A stretch of DNA of 22,663 bases. Origin: Chrysiogenia bacterium (GTDB taxonomy: Bacteria > JAGRBM01). The notes beneath the pieces were generated by a model, which worked only from the letters and a program-made list of their open reading frames with translations, made no database searches and was not told the origin of the DNA. A program made the position numbers and the translations under genes. Of the stretch, positions 17,011 to 22,663 are shown piece by piece. The stretch is from the NCBI GenBank assembly GCA_020434085.1, contig JAGRBM010000043.1:1-22663 (forward strand), written 5' to 3'. Each line of letters opens with the position of its first letter. Within the stretch, counting starts at the first letter, position 1.

Positions 17011-19032
17011 ATGGTTGAATACAAACAGGAAAACCGCTTCAAGCTCGTCAGCGGGTTCAAGCCCGCCGGTGACCAGCCCCAGGCCATAGAGAGCCTGATG
17101 AAGGGCTTGCGCGAGGACCGCCGCGCGCAGACCCTTCTGGGAGTGACCGGTTCGGGCAAGACCTTCACCATGGCCCATGTCATCGAGCAGTGGCAGCGCC
17201 CCACGTTGGTGATGGCCCACAACAAGACGCTGGCCGCGCAGCTCTACGGTGAGTTCAAGGAACTCTTCCCCGACAACGCCGTTGAGTATTTCATCAGCTA
17301 CTACGACTACTACCAGCCCGAGGCCTACATCCCGACGTCCGACACCTATATCGAGAAGGATTCCTCGCGCAACGACGACATCGACAAGCTTCGTCACTCG
17401 GCTACGCGCTCACTTCTGGAGCGCAACGATATCATCATCGTGGCCAGCGTCTCGTGCATCTACGGTATCGGTTCGCCCGATGCCTATCAACGGATGATGT
17501 GCTTTATCGAGAAGGACGAGATGATCACCCGCGATCAGGTGCTGCGAAAGATCGTTGCCATCCAGTACGACCGCAACGAGTTCGACTTTCATCGCGGTAC
17601 CTTCCGCGTGCGCGGCGATGTGGTGGAAGTATTTCCCGCGTGGGAGAAAGACATTGCCATCCGCATCGAATTCTTCGGCGACGAGATCGACCGGATCTCG
17701 GAGGTCGATGCGCTGACGGGCCGCCGGGTGAAGGATCTGGAGAAAGTCGCGATCTATCCGGCGACCCACTACGTGGTGGAACCCGCGGCCAGGATGCGTG
17801 CCATCGAGGCCATCAAGGCCGAGCTGCGCGACCGGCTCGAAGTGCTCTACAAGGCGAACAAGCTTGTCGAGGCCCAGCGCCTGGAACAGCGCACGCTGCA
17901 CGACCTCGAAATGCTCGCCGAGGTGGGAACCTGCCCGGGCATCGAGAACTACTCGCGTCACCTGACCGGACGCGAGGAGGGCGAGGCCCCGCCGACGCTG
18001 ATGGATTACTTCCCGAAGGATTTTCTTCTCATTGTCGATGAGTCGCACCAGACGGTGCCGCAGATCGGCGCCATGTATAAGGGGGACCGTTCGCGCAAGG
18101 AGACTCTGGTGGAGTACGGCTTCCGTCTCCCGTCGGCGCTCGACAATCGCCCGCTCAAGTTCGCGGAGTGGGAGGGCAAAATTCGCAACGCAGTCTTCGT
18201 CTCCGCGACGCCTGCAGATTGGGAGCTGCGACAGTCGGGCGGCGAGGTGGTCGAGCAGATCATTCGTCCCACGGGCCTTGTAGACCCCGTTGTCGAAGTG
18301 CGCCCGGCCGGTGGCCAGGTGGACGATCTGCTCGGAGAGATCCGCAGGATCGTCGCCCGCAAGGCCCGCGTGCTGGTAACCACACTGACCAAGCGCTCGG
18401 CCGAGAATCTCACCGAGTATTACAATGAGGTCGGCGTGAAAGTGCGCTACCTGCACTCGGATGTGGACTCACTTGAGCGTGTGGAGATCATCCGCCAGCT
18501 CCGGCTCGGGGAGTTCGATGTGCTCGTGGGAATCAACCTGCTGCGCGAGGGGCTCGACCTGCCCGAGGTGGAACTCGTTGCCATTCTCGATGCCGACAAG
18601 GAAGGCTTCCTCCGCGGGGAGACTGCGCTCATCCAGACCTTCGGCCGTGCCGCGCGCAACCTGGACGGACACGTCATCATGTATGGCGATACCATCACCC
18701 GGTCGATGGAGCGCGCGATGGAAGAAACGAGCCGCCGCCGCGCCCGGCAGACCGCCTACAATGAAGAGCACGGCATCACGCCCCAGAGCGTGCGCAGCGA
18801 GATCAAGAACCTGCTCGCGAACATCTACACGGCCGATTACGTCGATGTGACCGGTCCCCTGCAGGTGGCGGAGGATCAGGCCGAATACATCAGCCCCAAG
18901 GAAATTCCCGCCCGGGTGAACAAGCTCGAAGCCGAGATGAAGAAGGCTGCCAAGGACCTCGACTTCGAGCGGGCCGCCGAGCTGCGCGACGAAATTTCGC
19001 GTCTGCGCGAGTTCGAGCTGCGGGTGGGCTAA
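17011..19032 (+). CDS. uvrB: excinuclease ABC subunit B
   Basis: UvrB is the central helicase-like damage-verification subunit of nucleotide excision repair; with UvrA it loads on DNA and with UvrC makes the incisions. 673 residues, the same length as the E. coli protein. Walker [10 protein letters not shown] (43-51), the damage-locking beta-hairpin [12 protein letters not shown] (about 97-108), [13 protein letters not shown] with the DEAD-like VDESH, the SATPADWE segment, [25 protein letters not shown] and the arginine-finger-bearing QTFGRAARN. The C-terminal [20 protein letters not shown] is the UVR domain that binds UvrC. It is complete and in frame from the ATG at 17011. A conserved-looking palindrome lies upstream; no terminator separates it from the following TA module. 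Confidence 0.98.
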   Translation: MVEYKQENRFKLVSGFKPAGDQPQAIESLMKGLREDRRAQTLLGVTGSGKTFTMAHVIEQWQRPTLVMAHNKTLAAQLYGEFKELFPDNAVEYFISYYDYYQPEAYIPTSDTYIEKDSSRNDDIDKLRHSATRSLLERNDIIIVASVSCIYGIGSPDAYQRMMCFIEKDEMITRDQVLRKIVAIQYDRNEFDFHRGTFRVRGDVVEVFPAWEKDIAIRIEFFGDEIDRISEVDALTGRRVKDLEKVAIYPATHYVVEPAARMRAIEAIKAELRDRLEVLYKANKLVEAQRLEQRTLHDLEMLAEVGTCPGIENYSRHLTGREEGEAPPTLMDYFPKDFLLIVDESHQTVPQIGAMYKGDRSRKETLVEYGFRLPSALDNRPLKFAEWEGKIRNAVFVSATPADWELRQSGGEVVEQIIRPTGLVDPVVEVRPAGGQVDDLLGEIRRIVARKARVLVTTLTKRSAENLTEYYNEVGVKVRYLHSDVDSLERVEIIRQLRLGEFDVLVGINLLREGLDLPEVELVAILDADKEGFLRGETALIQTFGRAARNLDGHVIMYGDTITRSMERAMEETSRRRARQTAYNEEHGITPQSVRSEIKNLLANIYTADYVDVTGPLQVAEDQAEYISPKEIPARVNKLEAEMKKAAKDLDFERAAELRDEISRLREFELRVG

Positions 19033-19052
19033 GTGCCGATGTGCTAAATTGG

Positions 19053-19117
19053 CAGATTATCGGAATTACTGAATATCAGATACTCTGATTGACAGACTAT
19101 CTGGATTTTGCTAGCAT
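19053..19117 (+). promoter_or_regulatory. vapBC promoter with three operator half-palindromes
   Basis: Promoter: TTGACA (19089-19094), 17 bp, TAGCAT (19112-19117); the -35 is a perfect match. Three copies of CAGA-N3-TCTG cover it: CAGATTATCGG (19053-19063, imperfect), CAGATACTCTG (19077-19087, extended to ATCAGA-N3-TCTGAT, 19075-19089) and CAGACTATCTG (19093-19103, overlapping the -35 and spacer). Centre spacing is 24 and 16 bp. This suits cooperative autorepression by a VapB tetramer. The -10 ends 10 nt before the ATG at 19128 and no ribosome-binding site is present. Confidence 0.6.
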
Positions 19118-19127
19118 TCCGTTCAAG

Positions 19128-19523
19128 ATGGCGAAGCGACCAAAAAAATACCCAACGGACGACTCTGCCAAAGGGGCGGACCGCATCGAAGAAGCGGCTG
19201 TGGCGTATCTGCCCACGCCGGTTGAGCAGACTACTGTCCGTGTCGGCAAGCGCGGCACTTTGGTATTGCCCGCGCGGCTTCGCCGGCGGCTTGGAATTGG
19301 CGAAGACTCCCTGCTCGTGGCAGAAGAACTCGCCGGGGGTATTTTGCTTCGGCCCGCGGTGGCCGTGCCCGTGGGCGGGCCGCTGCCCGAAGAACTTCGA
19401 ACGGCCATGGAGGCCCAGGGGGCTGAACCCATGAAACTCTCATTCTCTGGAATTGGGGACAGCGGTCGCACGGACGTCTCCGAGCGTGCCGAGGAACTAC
19501 TGGCCGAGGGCTTCGGGAAGTAA
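19128..19523 (+). CDS. vapB: VapB-type antitoxin, AbrB family
   Basis: 131 residues from the ATG at 19128. The AbrB/MazE-like DNA-binding domain spans about residues 35-78: TTVRVGKRGTLVLPARLRRRLGIGEDSLLVAEELAGGILLRP, matching the VxxKGxxxLPxxxRxxLGIxxGD pattern. A 34-residue N-terminal extension rich in Lys/Pro and a C-terminal tail of about 50 residues are longer than in most VapB proteins (70-90 residues); the tail is expected to cap the toxin. The start is not preceded by a ribosome-binding site. The alternative upstream TTG at 19089 lies inside the -35 box. Next comes the PIN toxin, 7 bp after the stop. Autoregulation is inferred from the operators. Confidence 0.85.
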   Translation: MAKRPKKYPTDDSAKGADRIEEAAVAYLPTPVEQTTVRVGKRGTLVLPARLRRRLGIGEDSLLVAEELAGGILLRPAVAVPVGGPLPEELRTAMEAQGAEPMKLSFSGIGDSGRTDVSERAEELLAEGFGK

Positions 19524-19530
19524 CACTCAC

Positions 19531-19944
19531 TTGCCCATTCTCATGGACACCGGTGCGGTCTACGCCATCGCGGACCGTCGCGATGCCTGGCACGAACGTG
19601 TCGATCATTTCGTGCGCACCACCCGCGAGGAACTCTTCGTTCCTGTGAGCGTGATTCCCGAAGCCTGTTACCTTCTTCACACACATCTGAGTCCAAAGGC
19701 CGAGCTCACATTTGTGAGCGCCTGCGCCAGTGGCGAGGTAAAGGTAAAGAACCTGGTGCATCGCGATCTGGTGCGCGTGAGTGAGATCCTCGCGCAGTAT
19801 GCCGATGCGAAGCTGGGTTTTGTCGACGCGTCGGTGATGGCGTTGGCCGAGCGCCTGGATATTGAGCGCATCCTGACAGTCGACCGGCGTGATTTTTCTC
19901 TCTTTCGTCCTGAGCACTGCGATGCCTTTGAACTGCTGCCCTGA
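19531..19944 (+). CDS. vapC: VapC-type PIN-domain ribonuclease toxin
   Basis: 137 residues. PIN nucleases cut RNA using four acidic residues that bind metal. The conserved pattern is present: Asp6 in ILMDTGAVYA, Glu44 in VIPEACYLL, Asp99 in LGFVDASVMALAERL, and Asp118 (or Asp121) in ILTVDRRDF, so the active site looks complete. I prefer the TTG at 19531, 7 bp after the antitoxin stop, with GGGAAG 10 nt upstream (inside the vapB coding end); the ATG at 19543 would remove the first strand and sits too far from that site. The frame back to 19453 overlaps vapB without support. The last residues ERLDIERILTVD and HCDAFELLP are typical PIN ends. Confidence 0.88.
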   Translation: MPILMDTGAVYAIADRRDAWHERVDHFVRTTREELFVPVSVIPEACYLLHTHLSPKAELTFVSACASGEVKVKNLVHRDLVRVSEILAQYADAKLGFVDASVMALAERLDIERILTVDRRDFSLFRPEHCDAFELLP

Positions 19945-19949
19945 GCGCC

Positions 19950-19978
19950 TTGGCCTGCCGGGGACTGCTGCCTAGACT
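19950..19978 (+). promoter_or_regulatory. candidate promoter, PilZ-like gene
   Basis: TTGGCC (19950-19955), 17 bp, TAGACT (19973-19978). It leaves a leader of about 29 nt with GGAG at 20001-20004 before the ATG at 20014. Confidence 0.45.
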
Positions 19979-20013
19979 TTGGGGACTGTCCAGGGACAGC
20001 GGAGCCACCTCCC

Positions 20014-20892
20014 ATGCAGGTCGATCACCTCGAAGAGCAGCGCTACCACGTCACCTTTCTCGACGCGACGGAGTTCGTCGATACCTACACCCGCCAGATC
20101 ATGCGTGGTGAGCTGTTCCTGCCCGGTGAGCAGTTCCCCCCTGCCGGCAAGGCGCTCAGCGCGGTGCTGCTCTTTCCCGTCAACGACGACCGCCTCGAAA
20201 TCTTCGGTAAGGTCGCGCGCCTGACGGCGGAAAATCCCATCGGCGCACATCTCACGCTCGACCCACTGCCCGACGATGTGCGCAGCGGGCTGGAGGCCTA
20301 TCTTACGGAAGTCCTGCGTGGGGAAACACCGCCCGTGCGTTTCAAGACCGAAGAAGACGACGCAGTCTTCAATGAGATGCTGCTCTCCGACGACACGCCG
20401 GTGGAAGAAGAGCGGGCCGAGGTCGACAAGTCGATCCTTCATCAGCAGCACGCCACCGGCCGGGCGCACCAGGCGCGTAGCGTCTACGTCCAGGTCAAGG
20501 AGATGAGCATCCCCGAGAAGATCAAGCTCGCCATGCAGGGGGGCAAGGCCGCCCGCGCCGTGCTGATCAAGGACCCCCAGCCGCTTGTCCATCAGTACGT
20601 ACTCAAGAACCCGCGCATCACCAACGCCGAGATCGACCAGATCTCCAAGATGCCCACGGTCAGCGTAGAGGTCATTCGTCAGATTGCGACCAACAAGCAG
20701 TGGATGAACGACCCCACCATCCGCTGGAACATCATCCGCAACCCCAAGACCAACACCCAGCTCGCCGTCAGCTACCTGCGCCAGCTTCCGCCGCAGAAAC
20801 TCAAAATCCTCGCCAAGAGCCAGAATGTCAAAGGCGCCATCTCCAGCGCCGCCTTCAAACTGCTGGAAACCAAAAGCGGGCGGAAGGTCTGA
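20014..20892 (+). CDS. PilZ-like N-terminus joined to helical-repeat C-terminus
   Basis: 292 residues. Residues about 8-100 resemble the Myxococcus-type PilZ-like domain: FVDTYTRQIMRGELFLPGEQFPPAGKALSAVLLFP, then LEIFGKVARL and NPIGAHLTLDPLP. An RxxxR pair is visible (R27, R31) but I do not see the second c-di-GMP motif [DN]xSxxG; the equivalent site reads NPIG, so ligand binding is doubtful. A linker rich in Asp/Glu/Gln follows (about 112-160). The last third (about 165-285) is a series of short helix pairs such as IPEKIKLAMQGGKAARAVLIKDP, PLVHQYVLKNPRITNAEIDQI and TNTQLAVSYLRQLPPQKLKILAKS, the layout of LRV/HEAT-like repeat proteins known from deltaproteobacteria. Probably a cytoplasmic signalling or scaffold protein. 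It follows vapC but has its own promoter. Confidence 0.7.
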   Translation: MQVDHLEEQRYHVTFLDATEFVDTYTRQIMRGELFLPGEQFPPAGKALSAVLLFPVNDDRLEIFGKVARLTAENPIGAHLTLDPLPDDVRSGLEAYLTEVLRGETPPVRFKTEEDDAVFNEMLLSDDTPVEEERAEVDKSILHQQHATGRAHQARSVYVQVKEMSIPEKIKLAMQGGKAARAVLIKDPQPLVHQYVLKNPRITNAEIDQISKMPTVSVEVIRQIATNKQWMNDPTIRWNIIRNPKTNTQLAVSYLRQLPPQKLKILAKSQNVKGAISSAAFKLLETKSGRKV

Positions 20893-20896
20893 GAGT

Positions 20897-21823
20897 TTAC
20901 TGATCGTCGGTTGGCTCTGCGGGGCCCCCCGGCATCGGCATTCCCGGCGCGTTGTCCCAGCCGGCGGGGCGCTTGGGGGGCACATCGGCGGCGGGGATGA
21001 CGTTTTCGGGCAGAATGTCGGCGTCCGAGCCCGTGCCGCCGCGGCGGCCGTCGGCGCCCAGGCTCGAAAAGGTGTAGTCCACGTTCCAGCGACCGAAGTC
21101 CGGGCGCACGTGCCCTTCAGCAACCCAGCGGCTTGTATCGAAGTGATAGGGATTGCCCCAGGGGTCGTGGGTGATCGAATCGATTCCCAGCCAGAACAGC
21201 TCCCCGTCGCGCAGCGGCAAGTCCTCTACTTCGGTCAGGTAGCCCTCGCTGCGCTGGGGCGTCTCCCCCGGGCGGCGGGCCGAGACCCAGAGATCCATGT
21301 AGCGAAGCCGGTGGTAGTGGAAGATGCGCACCACGCGCTGGGCATAGAGGTAGCGCACCGGATTGGAGAGCGCGAGTGCCAGGCACAGGCTCACCAGCGC
21401 GCCCAATCGCAGCCAGCGGCGCTCGGAAGTGCTGCCACCGGCGACCACATGGGCCAGCAACGGCAGCCCCACCGGGAGCAGCGAGTCGAGCACATGGCTC
21501 GCCAGTGCGACGGGTGCGGTCGCGGCTATGGGGGTCCACCACGGCCAGGGCCGGTCCTTTTGATTGAGCAGCGCCTCGCGAAAGAATCCGATGCCGCCCA
21601 TGGCGATGCCCAGTCCGCAACCCAGCGCAGTGATCGTTGCCGCCGCCACCGCAAAATGCAGGGGCGGCTCATAGCTCACTTCGTAGATACGAAAGTGGAG
21701 GATCTCCACCGCCTGCAGCGGGATGAGAATGCCCGCGTAGGTTGCCGCGCTGAGGAGCGCGGCAAGGCCCCAGCGACGCACGTGCAGATGCGGCGCCTCG
21801 CTGCTCTGGTGCGGCGAATGCAT
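20897..21823 (-). CDS. multi-pass membrane protein with C-terminal GspG-like domain
   Basis: 308 residues. Four hydrophobic segments at about 17-38, 55-80, 97-125 and 137-158 make an integral membrane half. After a charged stretch, residues about 218-270 carry the hallmark of the type II secretion major pseudopilin GspG: HDPWGNPYHFDTSRW and DYTFSSLGADGRRGGTGSDADI, i.e. the D-P-W-G-N-P-Y core followed by the calcium-binding S-L-G-A-D-G-x-x-G-G-x-x-x-D-A-D-I loop. The N-terminal prepilin cleavage site and the usual single transmembrane helix of GspG are absent, so this is not an ordinary pseudopilin; the last membrane helix may stand in for it. The C-terminus is a Pro-rich tail. No Shine-Dalgarno sequence precedes the ATG; the -10 candidate TAGACT lies 6 nt away. 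It is the third gene of a same-strand group with the cyclase and the PH-like protein. Confidence 0.8.
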   Translation of the reverse strand: MHSPHQSSEAPHLHVRRWGLAALLSAATYAGILIPLQAVEILHFRIYEVSYEPPLHFAVAAATITALGCGLGIAMGGIGFFREALLNQKDRPWPWWTPIAATAPVALASHVLDSLLPVGLPLLAHVVAGGSTSERRWLRLGALVSLCLALALSNPVRYLYAQRVVRIFHYHRLRYMDLWVSARRPGETPQRSEGYLTEVEDLPLRDGELFWLGIDSITHDPWGNPYHFDTSRWVAEGHVRPDFGRWNVDYTFSSLGADGRRGGTGSDADILPENVIPAADVPPKRPAGWDNAPGMPMPGGPAEPTDDQ

Positions 21824-21829
21824 GGGACC

Positions 21830-21835
21830 AGTCTA
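21830..21835 (-). promoter_or_regulatory. candidate -10 box, membrane-GspG gene
   Basis: TAGACT on the minus strand, 6 nt before the ATG at 21823. A weak -35, CTGATT, lies 18 bp upstream. It falls in the 32-bp gap behind the PH-like gene, so the gene may have a leaderless transcript of its own as well as operon read-through. Confidence 0.35.
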
Positions 21836-21855
21836 GCCGTTGAGGCGAGAAAAAA

Positions 21856-22302
21856 TCAGGACGCGGCTGCGCCTTCGATGTCCATGGGGATGTTGCCGCG
21901 CCTTGCGATCAGATCGGCCCAGTCGCGGGTGCGGGCCTTGAGGGAAGTACCGCCGCCGCCCTTGTGCAGGATCAGCACGATCCAGCCCTTGCGACGGGGA
22001 ACAAGGCCCATGCGGTCGATCTCATCGAACTCGATCTCGCGTTCGAAGGCAGCGGCTTCGAGGATCAGGCTGTGGTCGCTCACCAGCACGGTCTTGATGC
22101 GCGTGGCCAGCCAGTAGAGGCTGCCCGCGCTGGCAATGAGCGCCGGGAGCGTGACGCCGAGCAGTTCCCACTTGGCCGCCTGGATGGAGATGCCCACCCA
22201 CGTCAGAAAGAACGCGCTGAGTCCCAGTGTCGTGATGAATCCCAGAAGCCAGAGCAGTTGCCACAGTCGCGGCAGGTGCCACCTTTTCGTCGGCTGTTCC
22301 AT
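21856..22302 (-). CDS. two-TM membrane protein with PH-like domain
   Basis: 148 residues from the ATG at 22302, chosen because AGGAAA lies just upstream (22309-22315 region) and the first residues run into a helix; an alternative ATG at 22344 adds 14 polar residues and overlaps the cyclase stop codon. Two hydrophobic segments (about 13-38 and 46-68) are followed by a small all-beta region with a final helix: KTVLVSDHSLILEAAAFEREIEFDEIDRMGLVPRRKGWIVLILHKGG then TSLKARTRDWADLIARR. This is the bacterial PH-like (bPH) layout: an IxxEIE-FDEID strand-turn and a closing helix. Role unknown. It lies between a class III cyclase gene and the membrane-GspG gene on the same strand. Confidence 0.7.
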   Translation of the reverse strand: MEQPTKRWHLPRLWQLLWLLGFITTLGLSAFFLTWVGISIQAAKWELLGVTLPALIASAGSLYWLATRIKTVLVSDHSLILEAAAFEREIEFDEIDRMGLVPRRKGWIVLILHKGGGGTSLKARTRDWADLIARRGNIPMDIEGAAAS

Positions 22303-22340
22303 TTCGATTTCCTGTTCGGGGCGGGCTTGCGGGCGCCGAA

Positions 22341-22663
22341 TCAATCAATGAGGCGAAAGACTTCCACCGGCTCGGCAAAGCCCTTGAGCTCGTGCTTGCC
22401 GATGGATTCAAAGCGCGCCACGTCGCCGAGGTCCTTGGCAAAGCTCGCATGGACGACCACTTCGCCCGGTCCGGCCAGCGCCTGCAGGCGGGCCGAGACA
22501 TTGACCGGCGCGCCCAGGGCCGTGAACTCCTTGCGGAACTCCGAGCCCACGTTGCCAAGAATGGCCGATCCGGCCTGAATGCCAACGCCGATGCCCACCT
22601 GAATGGCGCCGGGCAGGGTGCCCGATTTGTTGAGGGCGGCGATGCGGTGAACCATCGAACGAC
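22341..22663 (-). CDS. class III adenylate/guanylate cyclase, C-terminal part (5' end off window)
   Basis: The frame is open through the right edge, so only the last ~106 residues of the catalytic domain are visible. GIGVGIQAGSAILGNVGSEFRKEFTALGAPVNVSARLQ is the typical core of prokaryotic class III cyclases: the G-x-x-x-G-x-x-x-x-G-x-x-G-S/x-x-x-x-x-F/Y-T-x-x-G-x-x-V-N-x-x-A/S-R-L signature with the Asn and Arg that stabilise the transition state. The end IGKHELKGFAEPVEVFRLID matches the usual KGF-x-EPVxVFxL ending. The metal-binding Asp residues lie upstream, outside the window. It makes cAMP or cGMP, likely with an N-terminal sensory or membrane region that cannot be seen. The start of the minus-strand group lies to the right. 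Confidence 0.9.
   Translation of the reverse strand, partial: RSMVHRIAALNKSGTLPGAIQVGIGVGIQAGSAILGNVGSEFRKEFTALGAPVNVSARLQALAGPGEVVVHASFAKDLGDVARFESIGKHELKGFAEPVEVFRLID

Overview
The window is a high-GC, Gram-negative chromosomal segment. Genes with a Sec signal peptide and lipobox, a signal-peptide-bearing outer-membrane beta-barrel candidate, an AgmX/PglI-like TonB-type domain and GspG-like sequence all suggest a member of the former Deltaproteobacteria in the broad sense (for example Myxococcota-like). That placement is inference from gene content; there is no rRNA or other decisive marker in the window.

Layout from left to right: the 3' part of an alpha/beta hydrolase (1-612) meets, tail to tail, a large repeat lipoprotein (616-2760, minus). 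A 328-bp divergent promoter region follows, then secA (3089-5770). Behind secA lies a GNAT-type toxin-antitoxin pair (5922-6752) whose antitoxin has an AbrB-like N-terminus. A two-gene unit for a 57-residue membrane protein and a small lipoprotein (6842-7437) ends in a strong bidirectional terminator shared with an acidic-tailed AgmX/PglI-like lipoprotein (7484-8323, minus). Divergent from that is gltX-cysS (8452-11413), again closed by a bidirectional terminator. Two tandem minus-strand ZU5-like envelope proteins follow (11479-12777 and 12986-14479). Then a plus-strand run: a cyclic-nucleotide-binding protein overlapping an AI-2E/PerM-type permease (14723-16350), a small beta-barrel protein (16379-16927), uvrB (17011-19032), a VapBC-type TA pair (19128-19944) and a PilZ-like/helical-repeat protein (20014-20892). 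The right end is a minus-strand group: a class III nucleotide cyclase running off the edge, a small PH-like membrane protein, and a multi-pass membrane protein with a C-terminal GspG-like domain.

Functional themes: housekeeping functions (secA, gltX, cysS, uvrB) are interleaved with envelope lipoproteins and two TA modules, each TA module lying directly 3' of a housekeeping gene. Cyclic-nucleotide signalling appears twice (cyclase at the right edge, cNMP-binding protein at 14.7 kb), about 7 kb apart, so a link is only suggestive. Several genes have a TTGnnn / TAnnnT promoter whose -10 box lies only 6-10 nt before the start codon and have no ribosome-binding site, which suggests leaderless transcripts.

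Most noteworthy: the chimeric antitoxin (AbrB-like N-terminus joined to a DUF1778-like C-terminus) with its operator-promoter; the three-copy CAGA-N3-TCTG array over the vapBC promoter; the membrane protein-GspG fusion; and the lipoprotein with eight DG-x-x-GT-x-DD-like repeats. I saw no rRNA, tRNA, CRISPR, insertion sequence or phage genes.
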